Source: Nostocales cyanobacterium HT-58-2 (GTDB lineage Bacteria; Cyanobacteriota; Cyanobacteriia; Cyanobacteriales; Nostocaceae). Taken from it: a stretch of 64,000 nt of DNA. Shown piece after piece: positions 1 to 8,510 of the stretch; position 1 is the first letter of the stretch, and each line of letters opens with the position of its first letter. The position numbers and the translations under genes were made by a program. The stretch covers positions 3,731,001-3,795,000 of the forward strand of contig CP019636.1 in the NCBI GenBank assembly GCA_002163975.1, read 5' to 3'. The notes beneath the pieces were generated by a model, which saw only the letters and a program-made list of their open reading frames with translations, was not told the DNA's origin and ran no database searches.

Positions 1-1
1 T

Positions 2-304
2 CGACCTTTACAAAAACCTGAACAAGCCTTGCTAGAAAAAGTCATTAAGGAAAGTACCAATACATTGTTTGGAATAGATTCAAACAGTACAAAGATTAGT
101 TTATTTCCTCGTGAAGATGATCCAAAGGGAGTTCGTGCTAGGGTGAGTTTCTTTATCCTAGGTTCAAATGAAAATTCAATTGAATTCCGCAAGCGTTTAT
201 TAGAGTTAGCAAATGAATCTATATCGAACAAGCTTCAGACTCATGGCATAGAATTTACCATACAAGAACCAACACTTTATCTAGAATCCCCCGTAGCAAT
301 TTAG
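2..304 (+). CDS. C-terminal fragment of a probable MscS-type mechanosensitive channel (5' end outside window)
   Basis: The reading frame is open from the window edge to a TAG at 302-304, so this is the last ~100 residues of a longer protein. A TTG at 29 could start translation, but it lies inside a continuous frame and has no convincing ribosome binding site. The visible part is soluble and alternates beta and helix: a VRARVSFFILG strand, a helix around EFRKRLLELANESISNKLQ, and a final EFTIQEPTLYLESP strand. A cytoplasmic alpha/beta domain ending in a short beta strand is what the C-terminus of cyanobacterial MscS-like channels looks like. The family call is made from memory and is tentative. 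No transmembrane segment is visible here. Confidence 0.5.
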   Translation, partial: RPLQKPEQALLEKVIKESTNTLFGIDSNSTKISLFPREDDPKGVRARVSFFILGSNENSIEFRKRLLELANESISNKLQTHGIEFTIQEPTLYLESPVAI

Positions 305-323
305 TGATTCTTTAAAAAATTGA

Positions 324-419
324 TTGCTTGAACAGCAAGGTTGTGAATCCATTTTAGTTCGTGGGAACGTGACTGAAGAAAAAGACGTGGCAGCCATTTA
401 TAAAGCGATCGCCACATAA
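324..419 (+). pseudogene. Remnant of a short-chain dehydrogenase/reductase
   Basis: A 31-codon open stretch between two stops reads LLEQQGCESILVRGNV followed by TEEKDVAAIYKAIAT. This matches the region after the second helix of classical SDR enzymes, where the pattern is roughly QGG-x-A-x-x-V-x-x-DVT-x-x-DV. The Rossmann N-terminus (TGxxxGIG) and the YxxxK active site are absent on both sides. The fragment is therefore a decayed piece, not a gene. It ends inside a HIP1-type GCGATCGC octamer. Confidence 0.45.
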
Positions 420-519
420 TTTAGTGCCGTGAATATTCTCTTGTTGAATGCAACAGGATTGTTTTTGCGCTAACTTTCAGTAGAAGAATAAGATAAGACA
501 AGGCTTATCCCTTGCTTTC

Positions 520-3183
520 TCAAAGCCAGTTACCAACTAATACATAAGGTGCCCAATAGCCAGGACGACTGTAATTAGGATAATATCTTAACAACTTTAC
601 TTGAGCTCGACGCAAGGCTTCAGCCTTTGTCACCTTAGTTTTCACTAACTCACGATAAAATTCACCAATTAAGATAGCAGTAGATTTATCACTGATATGC
701 CACAGTGAAGCCAAGGTACTACGGGCACCAGCTTTCACTGATGCTCCTGCTAGACCTAGGGTGGCGCGATTGTCACCAACCGCAGTTTGGCAAGCGCTTA
801 AAACCAGCATTTCCAAGTCTTGTGAGCCAGTCTCATCTCGACGACGAAGCAGGCTATCAAATTGCGTCACGTTGATGGGACCATCAGCAGCAAGTATAAA
901 AGTTTTCTCAGCACGTGAGCTAAATTGACCGTGGGTTGCCAAATGCAACACATTAAATGGTGCAGCATTTACCTTACTCTCTAGGTTTTTGCTGTTGAAG
1001 TCCCGGTCTAGTAACTGTATGGTAGACGCGATCGCTTGGGAAATGGAGTTGAATTCTGATTTAATTTCCGGTAACGGTGGAAATTGCTGTCGAAAGTCTT
1101 GTGGTGGCTGCACTAACCCGGCAGCTAGTACGTTGAGTTTTGTTTGTGTCAAGGGTTTGGGTGCAAGTAACTGAAGTCCTAAGCTGAGTGCTACAGCGTA
1201 TTTTTCTATCAGATATTGCTCACCATCATACAGTATAGCCATTGGCACATTTCGCAATACTCCATCCAGTACAAATACAAGAGTTTTGACTCCACTGGCT
1301 TTTAAATCTGACTCAATTTCTTTGATTAACCAACCATAAACTTCCTGTGACAGTGCCTGTACTTCCTCAGTTCTGTCGGGTTCTAATAGATCCTCTTTGA
1401 GTTGTCTCAGAATACTTTCTACTTCGTTCTGAGGTTTATTCACTGTATAATTACGCAGTGGCTGTTTAGGAATTTTGACAATCACTTGGAGTTGAGAAGG
1501 CAGAATAATTGGATAAATGATTGCGGCTGTTGGATTATCTTTATCTACCACTGTGTCAAGTAAAACAGTTTTGGCATTAATGCAAGCTTCCCGGAAAAAG
1601 TCGTCCAATTCTGCCAGTTGCAGTGCTTCAATTCTCTGTCTAGCTTTGTCTAAGGTTATTTCGTTTGGATTGGTTTGCTGAGACTGCAACAGTAACTCTA
1701 CGGATTCTCGATATACTGGCTCTACACTTTCTTTAAAGGAAAATTGCACATCTCGATTGACAACGACTAAATCACTACGGAGAATCTTCAGCTCACTGAC
1801 CGCAGTATCATAGGCAGCAATAGCGCTCTTAATCTCTCCTTGCTGTTTTAACAAACGTCCTAACTGCCAATGCCAGCGATAAGCGATATCTGGGGCATTA
1901 ATTGTTTGGGCTATAATCAGTGCTTGTTGAGTGAGTTTCTGGGCAATAGACCATTGTTTCGTTTGTTCGTATACACTACCCAAAGTACCAAGGGCAAAAC
2001 TCTCAGCTCGCTTATCTGTTAAATCTTTGGCTTGTTGCAAAGCTGTGGCGCAGATTTGAGCGATCGCTTGGGGTGTCGTCCCCAATTTCAACAAGCTTTG
2101 AGCTAGATGAACACGGGCATAGATAGTTGTCTGAGAAGGTGGTAAACTGGCAAGTTGAGTTTGGATTTGTAGCAATAGTGTCTGCGCAGCTGCTGTTTGT
2201 TCTGTGCTAATTAGCAAGCTCAACTGATTAATTTGAGCCTGGACTTTAGTAATCGGGTTAGGAGCGATCGCTGCAGCTTGCTGATAAAATTCTAGAGCCC
2301 CTTTAAAGTCTTGCTGTACCCGTGCAGTGTTGCCTAAGCTAAACAAAGCGGCACTCACATTCTCTGGAGAATCCAATTTTTGAGCGATTTCCAGGCTTTG
2401 TTGTAATACCTGGCGAGATTTATTCAAATCTCCTGCCAATTGCAAAGCATCACCCAGAGACCGTAATTCTACTGCTTTTATGACTGAATGAGGTTTTGAT
2501 TGTAACTCCTGCTGCAATTCAGCCAAGATTGTCAAACCCCGACGGTAAAACCCCAAAACTTGCCATGCTTGTGCTTGGTTGATGCGATCACGGATAATGC
2601 CATTTTTATCACCTAATTTTTTATAGATCGCTTCCGCACGTTGCCAGGTGTTAAGTGCTTGTTCAGCTTGTCCCAAATCTAGTTGAATACTACCTTGGAT
2701 ATCGAGGATTGGAGCCAGAACCTGAAGATTTTGGGCAGTAGAGGATTTTTCAAGCAACTTCAAGCTATCTATAATTGCCTGTTGCGCTTGTGTCAAATGA
2801 CCTAGTTTTTGATATGCCAATGCCAAATTACTTAATGCCACAGCTTGCTTCAATTCATTGCCTTGGCTGCTATAACTTTTCACTGCTTGTTGCAAAACTT
2901 TAACCGCTTCTGCAAACTGTTCAGCCCTGTACAGTACTTTACCCTGTTGCAGCAAGTCTTGTGTTTGTGCAGTAGGATTTTGGATTGACATTCGTAGAGA
3001 AGCGATATGTTGTGTCTCTACAGTTGCAGCAACAGGAAAAGCAATAACGCATAACAAAGCTGTCACTAGAACCAAGAGAATGAAAACAAGCAAGTCATGA
3101 ATTTTAGAGGAACGAATGTACCATATGTTATATGTGTTATGCGTCGGTTGCCACTTATTGTTCTTATGACTCTTGAGTTTCAT
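520..3183 (-). CDS. Membrane-anchored TPR-CHAT domain protein (caspase-like peptidase)
   Basis: An 887-aa protein. A hydrophobic segment at about residues 30-52 (LLVFILLVLVTALLCVIAF) acts as signal or anchor. Residues about 75-470 are tetratricopeptide repeats with recurrent A-x-x-x-Y/F and LG patterns. Residues about 560-887 are a CHAT domain. The expected catalytic dyad is visible: His751 in HLATHGQF and Cys798 in VLSACQTA, followed by the typical GLAGASVKAGARSTLASLW stretch. CHAT domains are caspase/separase-fold peptidases, and TPRs usually bind a partner or substrate. The ATG is preceded by a strong AGGAGG. The gene lies 33 bp downstream of the hemagglutinin-like gene on the same strand, so the two are probably cotranscribed and the secreted protein or its system is a plausible substrate. 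The target itself is not visible. Confidence 0.92.
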   Translation of the reverse strand: MKLKSHKNNKWQPTHNTYNIWYIRSSKIHDLLVFILLVLVTALLCVIAFPVAATVETQHIASLRMSIQNPTAQTQDLLQQGKVLYRAEQFAEAVKVLQQAVKSYSSQGNELKQAVALSNLALAYQKLGHLTQAQQAIIDSLKLLEKSSTAQNLQVLAPILDIQGSIQLDLGQAEQALNTWQRAEAIYKKLGDKNGIIRDRINQAQAWQVLGFYRRGLTILAELQQELQSKPHSVIKAVELRSLGDALQLAGDLNKSRQVLQQSLEIAQKLDSPENVSAALFSLGNTARVQQDFKGALEFYQQAAAIAPNPITKVQAQINQLSLLISTEQTAAAQTLLLQIQTQLASLPPSQTTIYARVHLAQSLLKLGTTPQAIAQICATALQQAKDLTDKRAESFALGTLGSVYEQTKQWSIAQKLTQQALIIAQTINAPDIAYRWHWQLGRLLKQQGEIKSAIAAYDTAVSELKILRSDLVVVNRDVQFSFKESVEPVYRESVELLLQSQQTNPNEITLDKARQRIEALQLAELDDFFREACINAKTVLLDTVVDKDNPTAAIIYPIILPSQLQVIVKIPKQPLRNYTVNKPQNEVESILRQLKEDLLEPDRTEEVQALSQEVYGWLIKEIESDLKASGVKTLVFVLDGVLRNVPMAILYDGEQYLIEKYAVALSLGLQLLAPKPLTQTKLNVLAAGLVQPPQDFRQQFPPLPEIKSEFNSISQAIASTIQLLDRDFNSKNLESKVNAAPFNVLHLATHGQFSSRAEKTFILAADGPINVTQFDSLLRRRDETGSQDLEMLVLSACQTAVGDNRATLGLAGASVKAGARSTLASLWHISDKSTAILIGEFYRELVKTKVTKAEALRRAQVKLLRYYPNYSRPGYWAPYVLVGNWL

Positions 3184-3216
3184 AGAAATTCCTCCTGCTA
3201 GTCTTGAGGTAACGAA

Positions 3217-6200
3217 CTATTGACAGGACATAGCAGAGGGAACAGAAGAACTTTGCTCAGATTGAGTTGCGTTCATAGGTGTCACCTCACCCCCGCCCCT
3301 CTCCTTGCTAAGGAGAGGGGTGCCCGGAGGGCGGGGTGAGGTTCTTGAATGCAACTTAGTATCAGATTGAGCCACAAGCATGACATCACCTTTAGCATCG
3401 ACAATCCATCCTTGAGCCTCCACAATCTGATGAGTAGATTTGGTCATAGATGCAGTTGATAATTTATCCGTTACTCCCTCTGTGACTTGTGGGGGCAAAT
3501 CTACCCAATCTGTAATCACTGCTCGTCCCCGCAACGGTTCATTTGGACTGAGAGGTAATCCACCGCGTCCTGTGGCTATAAACCTACTGGCGGTTTGTCT
3601 TCCTCTGGGTGTGCAGCCAGAGGCAATTTGTTGTGATGCATCGACGAGGTTAGAGGGTAATTGAATTAAGCCGCGACTAGGGTCAGTATCCGGAGTGTTG
3701 ATAGTTATCTCCCCACTCACTCCCAATTCAGAACTCGCTGTAATGTCGCTCTTTTCGGTTGGGTTTTTTTGCGGGACAATACCGAAAATACCGTTAGCTG
3801 TAATGTCAACTCTACCACCTTTACCTGTAAAGGCATTGGCGGTGATGTCACTATTTTCTCTGGGGACGGCGACGATGAAGGGGGTATTTATGGTGATGTT
3901 ACCGCCATCGCCACCGAACTCGTTATTGCCAGCAGTAGTGGAGATTTGACTGCCATTGCGTAGTAATAATAGTTCTTGCAGATTCAAAGTAATATTACCG
4001 CCAGTGTTGCTGCGAGTTTCGGCAGAGATGATTCCCTTATCTAGGGTGAGGGCGCCTGCTGCTAGTTCAATATTGCCGCCAATTCCTGTACCTTGGCTAT
4101 CGACAGCTATTTTCGCGCCATCTCGGATGGTTAAAGTTCTGGGGTCGATAGAGATATTACCACCGTTGCCAGTGGAACTGAGAGTGGTGTTGGCAAATAT
4201 TCCTGTGTCTGAGCCAGAGAGGGTGAAGTTATCACGTACTTTTAGAGTTATGTCTCCTGCATCAAAATTGCTTGAGGTGCTGGTGCTGAGTTGCCCGCCA
4301 TCGGTGGCTTCTAAGATATTTGCTCTCACTTTGATGTTGCCCGCCTCACCCTGTCCAACAGTACTAGCACGCAGTTGAGCGCCATTGGTAACGGTTAGTA
4401 ACCCAGTTGTGATATCGATATCATTGGCATTGCCAATTGCTTCAGGTTCCACAGAGGTTACTATCTCACTACGGAATCCATTGCTCGCTATGCCATCTAA
4501 AGAAACTTTTTCTTGTGCTACGATTGTTACCTTGCCAGCATTTCCTCGACCCAAAGTGGCAGCAGCTACCGCAGCACCATTCTTGAGTGAAAGGGACTCT
4601 GCGACGATTTGGATATCGCCCCCCTGTCCCTCACCCACAGCTCCTAATGAATCTCTGCCAACCGCGCTAAATACACCTGTATTTTTATTTCTGGGACTGT
4701 TTGCTCCATCGAAGAAAACATGATCGCGTGCTTCAATCATCACACTACCTGAGTTACCCCGCCCAAATGTGTTGGCAGTTAATTGACCTCCATTGTTTAA
4801 CGAAAGGGAACCTGTTTTAATCTTAATGTTCCCCCCTTGTTGGAAAGTTGCGGTTTCTACAGTGGTAAAGATGCCAGTTAAGTGATCGACTGCTGGATTT
4901 GGATTTTTCTCTGTTCCATCAAAAAAGATGCGATCGCGAGCTTCAACCGTTACATTACCTGTGTCTCCCTGTCCCTCACTCTTAGTTTGGATGCGAGCAC
5001 CATCAGTGATGGAGAGGGAGCCAGTTTTGAGCGTGATATCGCCTCCCCTACCAACGCCGCTGGGAAAAACGGTAGCGAATAAGCCACTGGCAAATCCATC
5101 GTCACCGATTCCATCGAAAGAAGCAAGATCGCGAACCTCAAGCTCCATAGTGCCTGCATTGCCTTGTCCCTCAGTGACAGCTACGAGTTCAGCTCCCTCA
5201 ATTAGGAAAAGTGAGCCAGTTCTAAGTGTGATCCCGCCCACGCTACCAGCAGCTTCAGGAAAAATGGAGTTGTAAATTGTGCTCTCACCGGAGAGAGAGA
5301 CAAGCCCATTTGCTTGTACCAAAATCTTTCCGGCGTTGCCTATTCCTCCAGGAGCTACAGAATTGTATATGTTACTGGCATCAATTGAGATTCTTTCTCG
5401 GGCATTGAGCCTTAAATCTCCCGCTTGACTATCAACACTTCCCAAATTGCGTCTGATTCCAGACACAATTGAACTATCCGAAATTTCTATATTTTGAGCA
5501 TCAATATTTATACTCCCGCCGCCACTGGAAGCCACAAAAATTTCAGCCTTATTGATGGACACATCTCCACCACCGATCAGCCTGACATCACCGCCCAATG
5601 CATCTGATGCATCACCCGGAAAGCGTATTAACGCATTAGCAAAGATTCTAGAACCAGGATCGAGTTTAATGTTGCCAGTTGCTAATAAGGTAATATCTCC
5701 AGCTCGAGTTGAGCCAGAATAAGTGTCAATATAGCTGTTTGCCAGTGTAATGTTACCTCTTGAGTCAAAAATAACGGAGCCACCATCACCTTCAACGCTA
5801 CCTGCTCCCATCCCACCAATATTTGATGTTCCTTGCCCAGTTAGAGTAATATCTCCACCTGCCAGGGATAGATTAGGTTTGTAATGATTCGTTAACAAGA
5901 TAAGTCCACTAGGAGGATTAATCTGGACACTGCCAATGGTGATATCTGCACTCGTTGCTACGGGATTGTTAGCGGAAGGTGGAAATAACAGGGTAAAGTT
6001 ATTACCACTGATTCCTAAAGGATTGGCGATCGCTTCTGCTTTCACTCCTGCTCGCACATCAAGAGTCGGTCGCTGACTGCCATCAATGACAACGGGAGTT
6101 CCATCCGATAAATTAACATTGGCTAAGGTCGGGGTTGATGTTGGATTGATCGTATCACCAGTCGTATCTGTCCCCGTAATAATCGCCGTACCGAGCTTTA

Positions 6201-7215
6201 CACTTCCACCAGCTAAAATATGCAAGGATGCTCCGGTGTAATTGTCAAAACTCACATCACCACTAGCACGAATCACGGGGTCGTAGGGACTAAACAAATT
6301 CCCCAAGCTGCCATTTAATTTTTCAATCCGAAAACTACCACCACTCCAGAAATGAGCATCACCACCCACAGTGTTAGCACTTTGCAACACCATATCTCCA
6401 CCAGAAAACAAACCACTGTTGGGGTGATTCAAGGCAAAAATATCTATGCTTTCATAACCTTGAATGAATAACTTACCCCCAGCCGCAGCAATGAAAGGAT
6501 GAGTCACACTATCTCGTACCTTGACAGTATCGCCTTGCAAGCTCAAATTTCTACCAGCTTGAAGTTGTCCCTGTAAATCCAAATTTCCTGCAAACAGCTT
6601 TAAATCTTGACCTGCTGCTAAATTGCCAGTATTTTGAATGGTTCTAGAAGGGTCATTTTGACCATACTGTAACCCCGGTGTCAGAGTAATTTTTAACAAT
6701 GGAGGTGCTTGTGGTTCAGTTGCACTAAATTCCAACTTATCACCAAACACAAATGAGTTCGCCGTACTCGCTACAAACGAACCCGCCACATCCAGTCGTG
6801 CATTGTTGCCAAATAAAATGCCATTGGGATTGAGAAAAAACAAATTTGCACCACCATCCACCCCCAGTGTGCCGAGAATTTTCGAGATATGACTTCCCGT
6901 CACCCTTGTGAGGATATTTTCAATTCCTGTGGGATTAGCAAAATAAACACGCTGCAACTCACGTACATTGAAATCCTGGAAACTATGGAACAGGTTAGCG
7001 CCGCGAATGACTCCGCCATCAATGCGGTCAGCAGCACTACCTTTAATGTTGATATTGGGTGTTATTGTTGAAGGGCGATCGCCCAATGTGTTATCAGGGA
7101 TAATCTGAGCAAAGGCGTGGTTTCCAGAGCAGAATATGGCAGGGGCAAACACTCCAGCAAGGCTGAAAAACCCTAGTAACCACGAGCGCCAATTCTTATC
7201 TTCATAGGTTGCCAT
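3217..7215 (-). CDS. Filamentous hemagglutinin-type two-partner secretion (TpsA-like) exoprotein
   Basis: A 1332-aa protein with an N-terminal signal region (hydrophobic LLGFFSLAGVFAPAIF, then HAFAQ). The TPS secretion domain covers about residues 37-170 and has the hallmark phrases NPTGIENILTRVTG, FLNPNGILFG and LDVAGSFVAST. The rest consists of long beta-helix repeats rich in GGNI/GGDI, ARD and LSITDGARI-type units, as in surface adhesins. Such proteins need an outer-membrane TpsB (ShlB/FhaC-type) partner, which is not in this window. The ATG follows GAGGT at 11 bp. The C-terminal 45 residues contain an in-frame 35-codon insertion from a small repeat element (see 3267-3361). Downstream is the TPR-CHAT gene; upstream lie tiny ORFs and the peptide export genes. 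Many plus-strand open frames within this gene are shadows. Confidence 0.92.
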   Translation of the reverse strand: MATYEDKNWRSWLLGFFSLAGVFAPAIFCSGNHAFAQIIPDNTLGDRPSTITPNINIKGSAADRIDGGVIRGANLFHSFQDFNVRELQRVYFANPTGIENILTRVTGSHISKILGTLGVDGGANLFFLNPNGILFGNNARLDVAGSFVASTANSFVFGDKLEFSATEPQAPPLLKITLTPGLQYGQNDPSRTIQNTGNLAAGQDLKLFAGNLDLQGQLQAGRNLSLQGDTVKVRDSVTHPFIAAAGGKLFIQGYESIDIFALNHPNSGLFSGGDMVLQSANTVGGDAHFWSGGSFRIEKLNGSLGNLFSPYDPVIRASGDVSFDNYTGASLHILAGGSVKLGTAIITGTDTTGDTINPTSTPTLANVNLSDGTPVVIDGSQRPTLDVRAGVKAEAIANPLGISGNNFTLLFPPSANNPVATSADITIGSVQINPPSGLILLTNHYKPNLSLAGGDITLTGQGTSNIGGMGAGSVEGDGGSVIFDSRGNITLANSYIDTYSGSTRAGDITLLATGNIKLDPGSRIFANALIRFPGDASDALGGDVRLIGGGDVSINKAEIFVASSGGGSINIDAQNIEISDSSIVSGIRRNLGSVDSQAGDLRLNARERISIDASNIYNSVAPGGIGNAGKILVQANGLVSLSGESTIYNSIFPEAAGSVGGITLRTGSLFLIEGAELVAVTEGQGNAGTMELEVRDLASFDGIGDDGFASGLFATVFPSGVGRGGDITLKTGSLSITDGARIQTKSEGQGDTGNVTVEARDRIFFDGTEKNPNPAVDHLTGIFTTVETATFQQGGNIKIKTGSLSLNNGGQLTANTFGRGNSGSVMIEARDHVFFDGANSPRNKNTGVFSAVGRDSLGAVGEGQGGDIQIVAESLSLKNGAAVAAATLGRGNAGKVTIVAQEKVSLDGIASNGFRSEIVTSVEPEAIGNANDIDITTGLLTVTNGAQLRASTVGQGEAGNIKVRANILEATDGGQLSTSTSSNFDAGDITLKVRDNFTLSGSDTGIFANTTLSSTGNGGNISIDPRTLTIRDGAKIAVDSQGTGIGGNIELAAGALTLDKGIISAETRSNTGGNITLNLQELLLLRNGSQISTTAGNNEFGGDGGNITINTPFIVAVPRENSDITANAFTGKGGRVDITANGIFGIVPQKNPTEKSDITASSELGVSGEITINTPDTDPSRGLIQLPSNLVDASQQIASGCTPRGRQTASRFIATGRGGLPLSPNEPLRGRAVITDWVDLPPQVTEGVTDKLSTASMTKSTHQIVEAQGWIVDAKGDVMLVAQSDTKLHSRTSPRPPGTPLLSKERGGGEVTPMNATQSEQSSSVPSAMSCQ
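3267..3361. repeat. MITE-like palindromic element inserted in frame in the hemagglutinin gene
   Basis: A 95-bp insert is flanked by a perfect 10-bp direct repeat, TCAGATTGAG, at 3257-3266 and 3362-3371. Its ends form an inverted pair (TTGCGTTCA and TGAATGCAA). The core is a hairpin made of CCCCTCTCCTT-GCT-AAGGAGAGGGG within a longer GC-rich inverted pair (CACCTCACCCCCGCCC and GGGCGGGGTGAGG). Insert plus duplicated target is 105 bp, exactly 35 codons, so the host frame is kept. The outer right-end motif ATACTAAGTTGC (reverse strand) recurs at 23643-23654. Confidence 0.7.
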
Positions 7216-7231
7216 ATCAAAATTGACCTCA

Positions 7232-7294
7232 CTAGTGTCTTTCTTTCACGCCTAGCAATTTTGCAACAGTTGAGAGATTAATTTCTTGACTCAT
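7232..7294 (-). CDS. Candidate 20-aa micropeptide upstream of the hemagglutinin gene
   Basis: The frame reads MSQEINLSTVAKLLGVKERH, then TAG. An AGAGGTG sequence sits about 9 bp before the ATG, as good as the signals of the known genes around it. The stop lies 16 bp before the hemagglutinin ATG, and the next gene's GAGGT motif falls in that gap. It could be a translated leader peptide, a small regulator, or the N-terminal stub of a decayed helix-turn-helix protein (STVAKLLGV resembles such a helix). Nothing proves translation. Confidence 0.4.
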   Translation of the reverse strand: MSQEINLSTVAKLLGVKERH

Positions 7295-7465
7295 ATCTTG
7301 CACCTCTGAGTATAACCCAGGACCTAGTTAAAAGCAGCGCAATAAAGTTACATCACTTTTCTGAGCTTTTCTTTGTTTAATAAGCGTTTCAGGCTTAGTA
7401 CTGAGTTTTCAAATAACATCAATTTTTCTTAGTGCAAGATGTCAGTTGATAAAATTTTCTAGTGT

Positions 7466-7540
7466 TTATTTATTTTCAGCAAATATTCTGGCTACATTGA
7501 TTACGGCTTGAGTAATCTTGTCAAGAGTCATTTTTTTCAT
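7466..7540 (-). CDS. Candidate 24-aa micropeptide
   Basis: A 24-codon frame starts with MKKMTLDKITQAV and ends RIFAENK before TAA. It is preceded by AAAAGGAGTT, a strong Shine-Dalgarno sequence, 5-7 bp upstream of the ATG. The peptide is predicted to be one amphipathic helix with a basic N-terminus. It lies between the 65-aa microprotein gene and the 20-aa micropeptide on the same strand, in a locus that also encodes a C39 peptide exporter, although the peptide itself has no double-glycine motif. Function unknown; a leader peptide or secreted or signalling peptide are possibilities. Confidence 0.45.
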   Translation of the reverse strand: MKKMTLDKITQAVINVARIFAENK

Positions 7541-7638
7541 GGCTTAACTCCTTTTTAGTTGTTAATACTGCTAACAAATCACTGTGTAATTAGAGGCAAA
7601 GACAATGTCAACAGGGAAGGGAGAATTTGCTTTTTATT

Positions 7639-7836
7639 TCATGTAGCTTCGAGTTGAGAGATACTCGTTTCGAGCAATTTGGGTGATGCGCTTAGCTCCT
7701 GAGTCGTCCACTTGCAAACCAACTCACCATTGACTGTGAGCCACTGAGCAATTAAGCTGTTTTTTCTAGAAGCTGTCGATACAACAGTCACTGGAGTAGG
7801 TTGAACTTGAGATTTGTCAACGATTGCACAAGCCAT
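7639..7836 (-). CDS. Microprotein B (65 aa), paralogue of the upstream gene
   Basis: I do not recognise this family. The 65-aa product shares an ordered pattern with the 58-aa product of the gene just upstream: KSQ-x-x-x-TP-x-TV-x-ST, then a hairpin-like L-x-A-x-W-x-x-x-x-G-x-LV-x-x-W core. Its ATG follows directly on the stop of the upstream gene (TAGATG), which suggests translational coupling and explains why it lacks its own ribosome binding site. It has no signal peptide or double-glycine leader. The conserved W-x4-G-x-LV-x2-W core suggests a small beta hairpin with two exposed tryptophans. It sits between the hlyD/ABC exporter genes and the hemagglutinin gene. Confidence 0.6.
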   Translation of the reverse strand: MACAIVDKSQVQPTPVTVVSTASRKNSLIAQWLTVNGELVCKWTTQELSASPKLLETSISQLEAT

Positions 7837-8013
7837 CTAACTGATTTCAACTGACTTGGATGATTCGTGACTATTTGAAACGCTCCAAGTGGAAACCAAC
7901 TTGCCATCAATATTTATCCATGTAGCTACTAGTCCTCTTTTGCAAGGAATTGTAGATATTACCGTATTAGGAGTAGAGTTCAACTGTGATTTTTGTCTAA
8001 TTGTGGAATTCAT
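7837..8013 (-). CDS. Microprotein A (58 aa), paralogue of the downstream gene
   Basis: The reverse-strand frame starts with ATG at 8011-8013 after a good AGAGG sequence (7-8 bp) and ends in TAG at 7837-7839. It begins MNSTIRQKSQLNSTPNTVIST and contains LVATWINIDGKLVSTW, which aligns with LIAQWLTVNGELVCKW of the next gene. The shared pattern across two tandem ORFs, one with a strong ribosome binding site and the other coupled to it, argues that both are real. The pair probably arose by duplication and then diverged. Function unknown; its position suggests a role in the peptide export/adhesin locus. Confidence 0.6.
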   Translation of the reverse strand: MNSTIRQKSQLNSTPNTVISTIPCKRGLVATWINIDGKLVSTWSVSNSHESSKSVEIS

Positions 8014-8325
8014 AGTGATACCTCTTGGAGTTGTAGAAAGCAGAATATAAACAGTTGAGAAAACTTGGAGTTATTCAACTGAGTTCATAATTTATAAGGC
8101 AAACGCTACGTAGCGTTGGGAATATGAGCTAGCTCATACTTGAAAGATATTTTTCGTACGGCATTGCTGAATAGAAGTATGATTTTCACGCTTGAGCCTT
8201 TCGCAACCATCACCCTAGACCAAAGGAGAGGGAACAAGAATTCTAACTCCCTTCTCCTGGGGATAAGGGCAATTCATACCTACGTTTAGCAACGCCATTT
8301 TTTTTACTCTTAACGCTATCTTGTG

Positions 8326-8507
8326 CATTGCGATTGCATAGGCTGACATTGCGATTGCATAGGCTGACATTGTGATTGCATAGGCTGACATTGCCATTGC
8401 ATGAGCTGACATTGTGATTGCATAGGCTGACATTGCCATTGCATAGGCTGACATTGTGATTGCATAGGCTTGCATTGCGATTGCATAGGCTGACATTGCC
8501 ATTGCAT
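8326..8507. repeat. 21-bp tandem repeat, about 8.7 copies, abutting the end of hlyD
   Basis: The unit CATTGCGATTGCATAGGCTGA repeats at 8326, 8347, 8368, 8389, 8410, 8431, 8452 and 8473, with a partial copy to 8507. Variation is mainly GCG/GTG/GCC at one position. The array stops 3 bp before the hlyD stop codon on the reverse strand. Since 21 is a multiple of 3, all frames stay open, so the array generates long but probably meaningless reverse-strand ORFs (for example 8215-8502, repeating MSAYAIA). Confidence 0.9.
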
Positions 8508-8510
8508 CGA

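Noticed and set aside
3440-5275. Several plus-strand ORFs of 60-140 codons
   Set aside because: They are antisense shadows of the hemagglutinin beta-helix repeats, whose reverse-strand frame has clear domains and a good start.
8215-8502. Reverse-strand ORF of 95 codons across the 21-bp repeat (MSAYAIA repeats)
   Set aside because: It exists because a 21-bp array keeps all frames open; a second frame is equally open, there is no ribosome binding site, and the frame runs on into unrelated sequence.
8326-8507. Possible CRISPR-like array
   Set aside because: The unit repeats without spacers and is only 21 bp; no cas genes are nearby.
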